A DNA stretch of 64,000 bases from Strigamia acuminata. Taxonomy: Eukaryota; Arthropoda; Chilopoda; Geophilomorpha; Linotaeniidae. Location of the stretch: NCBI GenBank assembly GCA_949358305.1, contig OX442319.1, forward strand, positions 5,208,001 through 5,272,000, given 5' to 3'. Shown piece after piece: positions 32,823-44,412 of the stretch (within the stretch, counting starts at the first letter, position 1; every line of letters starts with the position of its first letter). A model generated the notes under the pieces. It had not been told where the DNA came from and made no database searches. It saw nothing but the letters and a program-made list of their open reading frames with translations. The translations under genes and the position numbers were made by a program.

Positions 32823-34775
32823 TTACCAATGTGATTGACGTAGCTTAGAAACAGCTTCCAAAAAGTCAACGTGATTAGCATACAACTTTAAATTCGAAGT
32901 CAAATCCTTCCAGCGAACTCCAGTCGTGTCGTTCCCACCGCGCAACGGGAATTTTCCCACGGAATCCCCAGTTCCGTCGTGGAAATTCATCGCCACAGTC
33001 TCCATCCAAGCATTATCGGTGTTCCTGGGGTCGTCCACGTACCCTTTGTACAACTAAAATCAACAAAACACATAAAACACTCAAATATCTGTCATTTTTT
33101 AACGAGTGAACCTCGATTCCCCCTTTAAATAACTTGTCGACCATCCAGGAAATTTCCGTCTTCTCTTTCGGACCCGCAATGATTGTCATGAGTGCATCGT
33201 CGCCGAATTCTCTTTGCAATGTCGGGCTTAGTTTTTCACCGGGACAAATCATGCCCTAAATAAGTGGACAATTAAATGGCAAAAATGAATATTAGGTGGA
33301 GGGAAACGATGAAAACGCACGCCGGGAATCGCCCATTCCTCAGAATCGCCCTTCGAAATGGCGACGAATTGTAATATTGGTAAGTTGCTCGTGTGGTCTG
33401 TCATCAGTGTATTACTCTGGTCACGTTTCCATCTAGATAGAAAATTATTTGTTACATTTTTATACGTATATTTAATTATTAATACCTCGTCACGATTGGA
33501 TCAACGGCGTGATTTGGACCCCAGCGACCCAAACATCCTCGACCGGACAATCCAGTTCGTCCAATGGGATTTCTAAGATAAAATAATTAAAATAATCAAT
33601 TGTACAATTTGCAAATATTTTAAAATGAATGAAGGTTTAATTTAATACAAAAATGGCTCGTAGAATGAATTTTTTGTATACAAAATCTTAGTTTTACGTG
33701 GCCATGACTGTTTTAATGCAGTTTTAGGTACATAAAATATATAACTCCTTGCCAAAAAAATGGCATATCCCTATTTGTGAAACTTTTAATATTTGAAATA
33801 TCTCAGGAACTATTTCTCACAAGTAAAAATGGTTTTAGGAGGATTTAAAGGATTGTTAGAGCTATCATTTCGTTAAAAGTTTTTTGGAAAAAAATGAATA
33901 GTTGAAGAGAAAAAAATTAAAAACTCCAAAAAGTGACAATTTACAATATTTCTCATAACTTGTAAACAGAATGAGATAAAATTAAAAACTAAACACATTT
34001 GAGACCGTCTATATCCCAGGAAACTTTTCTAAATTGGATGTACGGGTCTCCAAGGCCCTCAAAAAAAAGGCGTAATGGAGCTATGTAAAGGGGTTGACAA
34101 CAACTATTTTTCGAATAATCGTGGCGAGCACAACTGTTGACGAATCGAAACAAAAATTTCGCATTGAAGCATTATTGTGTCGTACTATAACATGTTATAG
34201 TTATGACTTGATTCGTCAACAGTTGTGCTCGCCACGATTTTTTAAAAAATAGTTGTTATTAATAACTACCTCGGATATAAATCCACCACTTCATATTGTC
34301 CCGTATGACTCATTCGGTTTACGGCTCCATCTACACGGTTCCAAGTCGGTTTGAATTTAAGATCTCTAAACAAATGATAACCAACGAATAATTATTTCCT
34401 TTTGCTTGATTTTACCACGTGCCATTTATTTATTTATTTATTCATTTATTATATACCGAAGGTCGGGGTCGGCCCAGGGTTTATTTTCAATCACCGGATC
34501 AGTGTAATTCTTGGGTTTGTATTCGTCCCATCGTTCTGACCAATCCACCATGTCATCCGGTACCCACATACGTTCAATAGGCTCGTCAGTTGTTACTGGA
34601 TAGATTTTTGTCCTCGCTTTTGAGTGCGTTTTCATCGTGGGCATAGGCATGGCCTCTGGAACTGTTACGGAAGACGCCTGCAAATTGCAAAAATTCTATT
34701 GAAACGATAGAAAAATGTTTCTAGTTGCGGGCGATGAGGAAAGAACTCGAGGAAAGACTCACCTTCACAGACATA
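32823..34775 (-). CDS. NUDT9: ADP-ribose pyrophosphatase NUDT9, 7 exons
   Basis: Hydrolyses ADP-ribose to AMP and ribose 5-phosphate. Minus-strand coding exons: 34764-34775 (MSVK), 34457-34677, 34270-34365, 33486-33572, 33321-33432, 33112-33255, 32823-33053. They join in frame to 300 residues. NUDT9 hallmarks in order: [54 protein letters not shown], the Nudix box GGMICPGEK...[30 protein letters not shown], and a C-terminal LYANHVDFL...W. In the Nudix box the usual Glu-Glu pair after REFG is Asp-Asp. No clear mitochondrial presequence: the start is [20 protein letters not shown], though a longer isoform could use another first exon. The gene is head to head with HID1. Confidence 0.93.
34099..34257. 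mobile_element. Small palindromic MITE in a NUDT9 intron
   Basis: Arms 34099-34146 and 34210-34257 are near-perfect complements (core GTGGCGAGCACAACTGTTGA), with a 60-bp centre that is itself partly palindromic (ATAACATGTTAT). The element has no coding sequence. The rest of this 697-bp intron shows nothing recognised. Confidence 0.75.
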
Positions 34776-35328
34776 TCGATATGCACAAACAAACCACTAG
34801 ATTAATAAGTAAAAGCTATTGTAACTTCTCGTATAAGCAAGTAGAAACACTTGGTTGCTATGGAAATAAGAATTTATACAGCTTTTTTCGGGTACGCCAT
34901 TTTTAGATAAACTGACGTCATTATGCTTGAAACGAATAAATTTAGTGTATTGTTTTAGAGATTTTGGATGGTTTTATAATTTTTATGGAAATCCAGATGT
35001 TAGGGTATTGATTTTTCTAGTTTTGCTGTGTGTGTGCAAGCTTGCAACATTTTTCTAGTTTAGCTGTGTGTGTGCATGCTTTGAAAATGGCGGTTCAACG
35101 AGTACGTTTGTTGCTTTTATAGTCGTAATTTTCGACGCCATATTTATGCTCAACAAATATTATTTTTATTCATTTTGTCGAAATTAAATTCATTTTACAT
35201 TCATTTTACATTTGTGGACGATTCTTGACCAACAGGGGGCGTTATAATAGGAGGGTGCCACGAGTTGATGTTAGTTGAGATAGCGAGCGCAAGATGTCGC
35301 TTTCGCAAAAGGCAACGAGGTAAACAAA
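34776..35328. promoter_or_regulatory. Shared NUDT9/HID1 intergenic promoter region
   Basis: About 550 bp separates the divergent start codons. Contains a consensus CRE, TGACGTCA, near 34913 and a duplicated stretch (CTAGTTTTGCTGTGTGTGTG, about 35018-35075). Divergent close spacing suggests a bidirectional promoter; this is inference. Confidence 0.5.
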
Positions 35329-38300
35329 ATGGGGAATTCTGACACGAAGCTGAATTTTCGGAAAGCAGTTATTCAATTAACTACAAAAGCGCAGGTTTGT
35401 TTGTAGAAAGAATTTCGTAGTGTTGGAGAAATTAATTAGTCGATGTTGTATTTATTCAGCCTGTGGATGCTGCGGATGAAACGTTTTGGGATCAGTTTTG
35501 GTGCGAAAGCATCCAGAATGTGCAAGATGTTTTCACGTTGATTCCAGCTGTGGAGATTCGGGCGTTGAGGGAAGAGTCGCCGTCCAATTTGGCGACGTTG
35601 TGTTATAAAGCGGTGGAGAAATTGGTGCGCGCGGCCGATGGGTCTTGTTCGACTCACCAAGAACAACTTGTTGGTAATTGGTTGTTTGTGCGCGGTGTTT
35701 TTAATTATTTGAGCTGATTTTTTTTATTTTTATTTTTATTTTTTTAGTTTTGAATTGTGTTAGATTGTTGACGAGAATTCTGCCGTATATTTTTGAGGAT
35801 CCGGATTGGAGGGGTTTTTTTTGGTCGAGTTTACCAAATACACACAAGGATGGTGCAGAGGATATTGAAGTATTTATTGCATTAAAGAAACAGTTTTTAA
35901 TTAGACAGTGCGATTTTTCGGACGTAAAAAGGAGATTTTGATGAGATTTTGTATCAATTTTGATAAATTAAATTCGATATTTCTCAATAATTTTCAAATT
36001 TCTACATAAAAGTTTTAATTTTTACCTCAAATTTCTAGTTTTTAACCTCAATTGTTTAGTTTTTACCTAAAATTTTCGATTTTTACATAAAAGTTTTAAT
36101 TTTTACCTCAAATTTCTAGTTTTTAACCTTAATTGTTTAGTTTTTACCTCAAATTTTCGATTTTTACCTCAAATTTTTTATTTTTACCTCAAATTTTCAA
36201 TTTTAAACTCAAATTTTTGATTTTAAACTCAAATTTTTGATTTTAAACTAAAATTTTTGATTTTAAACTCAAATTTTTGATTTTAAACTAAAATTTTTGA
36301 TTTTAAACTAAAATTTTTGATTTTAAACTAAAATTTTTGATTTTAAACTAAAATTTTTGATTTTAAACTCAAATTTTTGATTTTAAACTAAAATTTTTGA
36401 TTTTAAATTAAAATTTTTGATTTTAAACTCAAATTTTCAATTTTAAACTCAAATTTTCAATTTTAAACTCAAATTTTCAATTTTAAACTCAAATTTCAAT
36501 TTTACACTCAAATTTTCAATTTTAAACTCAAATTTTCAATTTTAAACTCAAATTTTCAATTTTAAACTCAAATTTTCAATTTTAAACTCAAATTTTCAAT
36601 TTTAAACTCAAATTTTCAATTTTAAACTCAAATTTTCAATTTTAAACTCAAATTTTCAATTTTAAACTCAAATTTTCAATTTTAAACTCAATTTTTCAAT
36701 TTTTACCTCAAATTCGCAATATTTACCTCACATTTTCAATTATCACTTATTTTATTGTATAGTTAAACGTTCAAATATATAAATTTAAACAATTAAAGAT
36801 TTATATATTTGTAAATTTTGCTACGGAAAATCGCAATGTGAAACACCATTTGGCACGTTTAGTTACAATTTGCATTTTCAGATGGAATCTCCACCCTTGG
36901 CCCAGTCTCTGATCAATTCAATTTGTGTAAATATTTCGCTGAATATCATTTATTTTAACTATCACCAACTACAACATTATTTACCAAATATTTCTCTTTA
37001 GGACCTGCTATTCTGTCCCGATTTCTCAGTATCACCAAACAAAAAGAACGGACCGGTGAATTAAAAAAAAATTAAAAACAAAAACCTATAATTCCCAATT
37101 CAATTTAACAGGATAACCACGAGGATCTTCAGTCGATAGACAGCTGCGAATACATATGGGAAGCGGGTGTCGGATTTGCCCATTCACCACCGCATATTCC
37201 CTACCATTTTTCAAACAGAACCGAACTCCTAAAACTCCTCCTAACGTGTTTTAGTCCAACTGTTTATCAATACCCAAACAGTAAGTCGATAATAGAGAGT
37301 TTGCGGGATGCATTTTTCCCTTACAGTTAAACACTATACGGTATAAAAATAGTGTAAGGGAAAAATGATAAATTAAGTTTTTGCGGGCTGCACTTTTCTC
37401 TTATCACTACACTATTTCAGCCAACTACTGACAGTTAGTAATTTTGGGCCTAAAAATTCAATTTGGGGGTGTAGATATGCAAATTTCTGCATAAAATTCC
37501 ATTATTATGCTTATAAAGTATGGTTTTGGGCCTAAAATTCAATTTCGGGCCTCACTTATCATTCAATTTACGTACCTATGACTGTGATGGTGTTTGATCG
37601 GGACAACAAAATAATCGCCATTTCCAATGGGCGGAGCTAACAATATAGTGTTCTCAATTCTGATTGGCTGCGCTATATTTTAATTTAGTGTTGAAAACGA
37701 TACACTAAAGATTTTTCCCTTACGATATGGCACTAAAATAGTGTAACGTGGCACAAAATAAGGGAAAAATGCATCCCGCAAACTCTCTAATCTTTACTAA
37801 ATACACCCGGGGAACTTTATTAAACCATAATACGATCGGTCAGGCGAGAACATGATGCTGGAAAACCGTTGGATCGAATTTTTTACATCGGCAGAAAACC
37901 GGCACGCTCTGCCAACTTTCACTTCGCTGTTGAATTGTGTGTGCGCGTACGATCCCATCGGGTACGGGGTACCGTACAATCATCTGCTGTTCACGGACCT
38001 CACGGAACAATTAGTGGAAGTGGCACTTCAGATATTAATTGTCTGTCTAGATCATAACGTGATTCGAGATGGGACGGACGAAGCTGACGTAAGGTTATTA
38101 TGTTACGCCAATCTTCCTTCGTTAAAAATTAATACGTTGCAGCGGACTCACCAGACTGGCAATCTGTTTATTAATTATTTGTCACGGATTCATCGCGAGG
38201 AAGATTTCAATTTCATGTTGAAGGGTTTTACTCGGTTGTTGAATAACCCTTTGATCCAAACGTATCTGCCGAATTCGTGCAAGAAAATCCAATTTTATCA

Positions 38301-41300
38301 GGAATTGCTCGTGTTTTTCTGGAAACTTTGCGATTATAATAAAGTATATGTGGATTGTTTAATGTTTAAATTTATCTTGTTTTTATTAATGTTTGTTTTC
38401 GTTGTTGATTTGATAGAAGTTTCTATTTTACGTGTTAAAAAGTAGCGATGTTTTAGATATTTTGGTGCCAATTCTGTTCCATCTAAATGATTCCCGAGCT
38501 GATAAGTGTAGGTTTTGATTGGTTTTACTTAGGGTTGCACCGAATATTCGGTTTATATTCGGTTATTCGGCCTATTCGGCCAAAAAACCGAATATTAAGT
38601 ATTCGATCGAATATCAACCTAATATTCGGCCGAATACATAATAATTAGAAAATTAGAATAACTTGCACATTTCAATGGAAAGTTTCGCCTTTTTAGGACA
38701 AATACCGATTATGTTACGTAGTTTCTACTATATAAATTGCATTTCATCAGAAAACTTTATATTTTTCGATGAAAAAATGCAATTTTGACAAAATAATTTT
38801 AATTTTGGCTTTACGAAGTCATTATATGGGGTAAAAGTCGTTTTTACGGTGAAAAAGTGACGTTTTTACGTTTAAAATGACGTTTTTACATTTAAAAAGC
38901 CATTTTTACATTAAAATTTGCGATTTTAACTGAATTTTTATAGCAAATTTGACTTTTTAAACGTAACGACGACATAAAATGACTTTTTTCTTCAATGAAA
39001 AAACACTTTTCCACAATAAAATGACTTCTCCCACCATAAAATAACTTTTTTCACCGCAAATGTTTATTATTTTTTATTATTCGGTTATTCGGCTTTCTTA
39101 ATATTCGGTGCAACCCTAGTTTTACTATAATTGGCTATAAATGGTTTTTAGAAAGATTTTTAAATGATTTTTTAAATTTTTTTTTAGCTCGTGTTGGCTT
39201 GATGCATATTGGTGTGTTTATATTGCTGCTTCTAAGTGGAGAAAGGAATTTCGGTGTAAGATTAAATAAACCTTATACTAGCAGTGTACCATTGGACATT
39301 CCAGTGTTTACTGGAACCCATGCAGATCTTCTAGTAATTGTAAGTTTCTATTTTTGTAATTTAACACGTTGTATAAAATATATTTGTTTCAAGGTGTTTC
39401 ACAAAATCATTACCACTGGCCACCAGAGACTGCAGCCACTGTTTGATTGTCTACTTACAATAATAGTCAATGGTAGGAAGAATAAACTAGATATTTGCGA
39501 TTTTAATCAAGTTTTGTCCCAATTTGCCAAGTTTGATTACACTCGACATTCCTGAATTTCAGATTTTGTGCTACTTTTGTGGATTTCTTTAGCGGTACCG
39601 GTACAGGCACACACACTTTTTAAAAAGTTCCACATATCGTGGTAGGGGTACTGTACCTGTACTACTTTTTTTGGTATCATACCACTTTACTTTAGGTAAA
39701 ATCTCGTAAAATGTAGCAAAATCTCATAAAATGTAGCAAAATCTTGTAAAATGTAGCAAAATCTCATAAAATGTAGCAAAATCTCATAAAATGTAGCAAA
39801 ATCTCATAAAATGTAGCAAAATCTCATAAAATGTAGCAAAATCTCACAAAATCTAACAAAATCTCACAAAATCTAACAAAATCTCATGCATTCTTGTACT
39901 GGTACATCTGAAGAAATCCACAAAAGTACTGCTGAAGAAATTTAATAAGTTCCACAAAATCTGAAATTCAGGAATGACTAGTGCAATCAAACTTGGCAAA
40001 TTGGGACAGAAATTGATTAAAATTGCAAATATCTCGAGAACGAAAGCTCGGATCGTCAAAAACTAAACACCAAACGAAAGAGCGGAAAAATCTGCACTAG
40101 AAACGTTAATTAAACAACACTGCCCAATGTATATGGTACATTTTTTTAGACACCCTTAGTAACCCCCCTTTGTATTATCAGGCCGGTTTTATTTGGGCCA
40201 CCCGGTAGAAATTTAAAAATGGTGGATGCTTGGGCTTTTTTTTCAGTCTACTGTTTGTCCAAAATATGCGAATGGGTGTATGTCATCTACATAACAGCAG
40301 TACAGGGCATTGTGGGAAGATAAATCGGCAACTTGACAACTTTTAATGAAATCCATATTTAAATATTTTTCTTTTAATAACCTAGTTTCTCCTTATTTGA
40401 AAACATTGTCAATGGTTGCTAGCACAAAGTTACTCCATCTTTTAGAGGTATGTGTTATTTATTCCATTTAAAAATCAATTGATCAGTTTTTATTTTACTA
40501 ACTAAATTAGGCATTTAGCACACCATGGTTTCTGTTCTCAAATCCAACCAATCATCATCTCATATTTTTCCTGCTGGAAATTTTCAATAATATCATTCAG
40601 TATCAGTTTGATGGTAAACCCACTGCCAATTAAATACATACACACAAAAACCATAAAAGAATTTATTTTTTTAAACAGGAAATTCCAATCTTGTGTATAC
40701 AATTATTCGAAAACGAAATGTATTCCACCAACTCGCCAATTTGCCGACAGATAACGGGACCATTCACAAATCGATGAGCAAAAGCAGTAAAAAGCAGTTG
40801 ATCCGCAGCAATTCCGCTGAAAGCAAAGACATACCAAGCATGGAAGGTTCTAAACCAGCTCTGCCTGCTGAGCCTGGAACACTTAATGCCTCGTTAGCAG
40901 CTACACCTGGTAGATTTAACAATTAAAAATAAATATTAATAAGATTATATATATTTTTTTAAAAATACTTAAAAGGCATTGAAAAAATGACTGAAAAAGA
41001 ACAAGCGCATCCGGATTCATTATCGCTTCAGGAATTAGCAAATCTCGGAGAATCGGAAACCCGTGATGGAGATAGCGATGATTCTGCACAAGAAAGCGAT
41101 GTCCAGCCTTCCAGATTAAAGCAAAATGTTTGTATTTGTCAGATTAACAGCTATTTTGTGCTTCGTATCCATTGAATTAAAGTGTGTGCCGTAAGTATAC
41201 CGTATATCCCCGTGTATAAGCCGACCCCCCCATTCTGAGGCACCATTTTGCTAATAAATGGTATATGCGAGTATAAGCCAAGTCCGTCAAAATGTTGTGA

Positions 41301-42495
41301 AATTTAGTCGAAAATTGATGAAATTGACTAAAATTTAGTCAAAAATTGATGAAATTGACTAAAATTTAGTAAAAAATTGATGAAATTGACTAAAATTTAG
41401 TCAAAAATTGATGAAATTGACTAAAATTTAGTCAAAAATTGATGAAATTGACTAAAATTTAGTCAAAAATTGATGAAATTGACTGATTGTTTGATGGTTG
41501 GTCTTATATAGAATACAAAATGTAACTACCGGTAATGTAGCACGTATGTAAACGTGTGTTACATTTATTTTTTGAATACGTATTACGCACGTATAAGCCG
41601 ACCCCCCCAATTAGAGGTCTGAATTTCGGAATAAATTGGGCGGCTTATACACGGGGATATACAGTACTTATGTCGCCCCCATTTTTGTGTAAAATCACTG
41701 CCAAATTTATTTTTCTAGAAAAATTATAAACCTGTTAATTTTAAACGAATTCTAATGACAAAATACATTTATTAAAAAATTGGTTTGATTCCAGATGAAG
41801 TGTAAACAAAAAAATTAGAAAAAAAAGTGATTATTCCATTCTTACGGCACGCACCTTAGACACTTCAAATTAGAGGTCGCCAAGTGCGAAAGGGTTTCAA
41901 GTAATGATTTTTCCCTTGAAGCAGGGCTAATTAAAAAAGAAAAATAACTTTGATGAAGACAGAATTGCATTTTACAGGAAACAGTCAAAGAAAAGCTTAC
42001 ATTTCAACGTAGTAGTTCAACTTCATCAGGACATCAGAATCAATGGATTCCGAGCACCCATTGGGTACAATCATGGAAACAAAAACTCCCTCTTCAAACC
42101 ATTATGAGATTACTGCAAGTTTTAGTGCCGCAAGTTGAGAAAATCTGCATCGACAAGTAAAATTAACTAATCCGTAGCTGCATTCAAAAACTCATTGAAT
42201 TTTGCATTTATTTTTAGGGGTTTGACGGACGAAAGTGAAATTTTGAAATTTCTTCAGCACGGGACTCTCGTTGGCCTGCTGCCCGTACCGCATCCAATAC
42301 TGATCCGCAAGTATCAAGCTAATAGTGGAACGACGTTATGGTTTCATACGTACATGTGGGGAGTCATTTATTTAAGGTAAAATTGAAATAGTTTCCTTTA
42401 AACTTAAAGTAATCAAATAAAATCATTGCAGGAATATGGACCCTCCAATCTGGTATGATACTGATGTCAAATTATTCGAAATTCAACGAGTCTAA
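35329..42495 (+). CDS. HID1: HID1 domain protein, 18 coding exons
   Basis: HID1 is a conserved peripheral Golgi/TGN protein needed for dense-core vesicle and neuropeptide sorting. Exons: 35329-35394, 35460-35673, 35748-35869, 36882-36926, 37002-37055, 37112-37280, 37844-38088, 38143-38343, 38417-38507, 39188-39339, 39394-39472, 40386-40447, 40511-40613, 40679-40909, 40976-41127, 41978-42156, 42218-42376, 42432-42495. Total 795 residues, close to the human length (about 788). Landmarks: MGNSDTKLNFRKAVIQLTTK with Gly2 for N-myristoylation; EDPDWRGFFW; CEYIWEAGVGFAHSP; AENRHALPTFTSLLN; YLSRIHREEDF; GLMHIGVFILLLLSGERNFG; IPVFTGTHADLL; HQLANLPTD; and the C-terminal GTLVGLLPVPHPILIRKYQA, ending VKLFEIQRV. 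The intron at 38089-38142 is 54 bp, in frame and stop-free, so retention would add 18 residues. A diverged Ser/Glu-rich linker (exons 14-16) matches the variable region of the family. Introns hold several TIR elements. Confidence 0.96.
35970..36740. repeat. 18-bp minisatellite in HID1 intron 3
   Basis: About 40 copies of an 18-bp unit drifting along the array, from TTTTTACCTCAAATTTCTAG through TTTTGATTTTAAACTAAAAT to TTTTCAATTTTAAACTCAAA. The variants occur in blocks, as expected from stepwise amplification. Confidence 0.9.
37298..37789. mobile_element. MITE with AGAGAGTTTGCGGGATGCAT TIRs, copy 1
   Basis: Starts AGAGAGTTTGCGGGATGCAT and ends with its inverse. AAT flanks both ends. Almost the whole element is repeated inverted at 62050-62540, including the internal GGCGGAGCTAAC and CTGTCAGTAGTTGG segments. 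About 490 bp, non-coding, in HID1 intron 6. An internal direct or inverted TTACACTATTTT motif recurs near both ends. Confidence 0.85.
38530..39118. mobile_element. hAT MITE with TAGGGTTGCACCGAATATTC ends
   Basis: Left end TAGGGTTGCACCGAATATTC, right end its inverse (GAATATT..GTGCAACCCTA with small differences). Perfect 8-bp target duplication GTTTTACT (38522-38529 and 39119-39126). 589 bp, in HID1 intron 9. The interior has a degenerate AAAATGACTTTTT-type repeat. Confidence 0.93.
39490..40036. mobile_element. TIR element with a 20-bp minisatellite core in HID1
   Basis: The arm near 39491-39590 (TTTGCCAAGTTTGATTACAC, TTCCTGAATTTCAGATTTTG) is repeated inverted at about 39930-40036. The centre (39695-39885) is a 20-bp tandem array, AAAATGTAGCAAAATCTCAT, about nine copies. 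No coding sequence. Target duplication not determined. Confidence 0.8.
41190..41672. mobile_element. TIR element with a 31-bp minisatellite core in HID1
   Basis: Ends ATATCCCCGTGTATAAGCCG (near 41202) and the inverse (CGGCTTATACACGGGGATAT, near 41641-41660). The core at about 41305-41485 is a tandem array of AAAATTTAGTCAAAAATTGA + TGAAATTGACT, about six copies. A further outer inverted pair, GTGTGTGCCGTAAG (41181) and CTTACGGCACGCAC (about 41841), suggests it is nested in a second element. Confidence 0.8.
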
Positions 42496-44412
42496 CTCAA
42501 ACATCGCCCAAAAAATGTTTATTTTATTAATATATAACGATTTCTTTGATATTTATTTAGCTAAGCTGCAACTGTAAAACTTTAGCGTATTTAATGTGTA
42601 TAAACTCGTCAGACTCTTAACAAACGAAGCAGGAAACTCTCATCGGTTGTACTTATCATTTTGCTGATAAATCTAGTCAAATTTAATCTCTAAGCGAGCA
42701 GATATTTTATATAATATAATATAAAAGCGTCAACCGGATCGGCGATGGGAGTTTGTCGCTTCGCTCGTGTTTTATTATGGGAATTGTGCTTTTTTTGTCA
42801 TTGTGCGCACTCAAATGTATTTAATTTCAATTAAACTGATATCATATACTGCAATATTTGGCCTTTTTCTGAATTATTCATTTGTTCCGGTCATGTCAGC
42901 CACTATTTTTGGTTTTTTAATTGGCAGAAATTAATTGATGGAAAGTGATTGCATTAACAGATGGTCGTTTACAGCTTTATTATTATTTATTATTGATCTT
43001 TCCACGTTTTCCCCTGGATAATATCCGGTAAAATTAGATTTTTACTTCCAGTTTTTGTTGATATTAATTAATTCATCGATTATGGATTTCATTTATTAAT
43101 AATATTTGATTTATTTATAGTTGAATTATTTTAAAACATCATTGAATCATTGGACATACTTTGTCAATGTTTACAGTGTTATTTTGGGCGTTCTGATTGT
43201 CTCAGCAGCAATTAGAAGATGTATAAATAGATGTCAAGAATCATCATTTTGTCTGGTTCCTTAAAGAGGTATCAGCACATCAATATCAGAATTAAATTTA
43301 AAGGTTATCATCATAGTCTATATTAACTCATTTCTCTATCATTTGATATAATCTTATGCAGACACTGATAAATGATAATTAGCCTTCAATTAAAAATATC
43401 ACAGTAGTGTGATTTTGAAAAAAATAAAACAATACAAAGCATTTTTCAAGAATCACATGCCAGAATTGTAAATTAAATTTCTAACGAAAACTAAATTGAT
43501 GCATGACTTTTATTATGAATCAGATTTTCTTAGAATTGCATAAAGAGTTTTAAATTGATCGTAATCATCTTTAAAGTTCGAAATTAATTCAAACATGAAA
43601 AACAAACTTTTATCTTCGCATCGAATTAAAATGAATAAAGTACCGTAAACAAATAATTACAATAAGTCAACAACTGAACGAAATAATTTCCTTTTTTTTT
43701 TATTTCCAAATCAACTGAAACGTTTATATTTACAATTCAATGACCCCTTTATAAACAAAGAGCATTGTACTTGCTTTTGTAAGCTCCTAACTCTGCTTTT
43801 ACTTTCTATTGATTCCATTCTGGCCCAATTTTACTTCCTTACTTTTCTTAAAAAAACCAACAAAAAATCCAAAATTTTTTATTCAAATTTTAAAAAATAT
43901 TTTTAAAAAAAAAATAAAATAAAAATTAAATTAAAAAAAATAAAAAAAAATAATAATTACCCAAATAAATGAGTCATAATAAATGAGCGAGTTGTCTAAA
44001 CCCGACCCAACATGATCCAACAATACGTGGAATTTAGCACTAAGTATCGAGACAGTGTTAGTCAAGAAAAGAAAATCGATGGAGTCAACAGTCGCCCGTG
44101 TCTCGCGAGCTCTCCCATTGGCTCAACCCGGCATGACGTCACGGAACATGGAAGCAGTGTCATCGATCGAAATCGTTCCGTTGGGCTCTTGTATGGCTAT
44201 CGGGGTGAAGAGTCGGTGCAAAGGAAGCGCAGAAATAAACGGGTCGAACCTAGTGGGATAAAGGTGATTGTGTCGATACGAAACCTCGATTCTATTTATC
44301 GGATATTTATATGGGAGATTCAGATGCAGACAACGTGTGGTCGGAGCGACGGGTGAGTGGCCGTTCCTAAACGGGCGACGATTCTCTTTGTGTGTGCCAA
44401 TGTCGGCGGGAA
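42496..44412. other. HID1-DYRK2 intergenic region and DYRK2 5' flank
   Basis: 42496-43980 is AT-rich with no gene seen. From about 44000 base composition rises sharply. A CRE-like TGACGTCA lies near 44133, and the segment to 44412 is probably DYRK2 promoter and 5' UTR. Confidence 0.45.
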
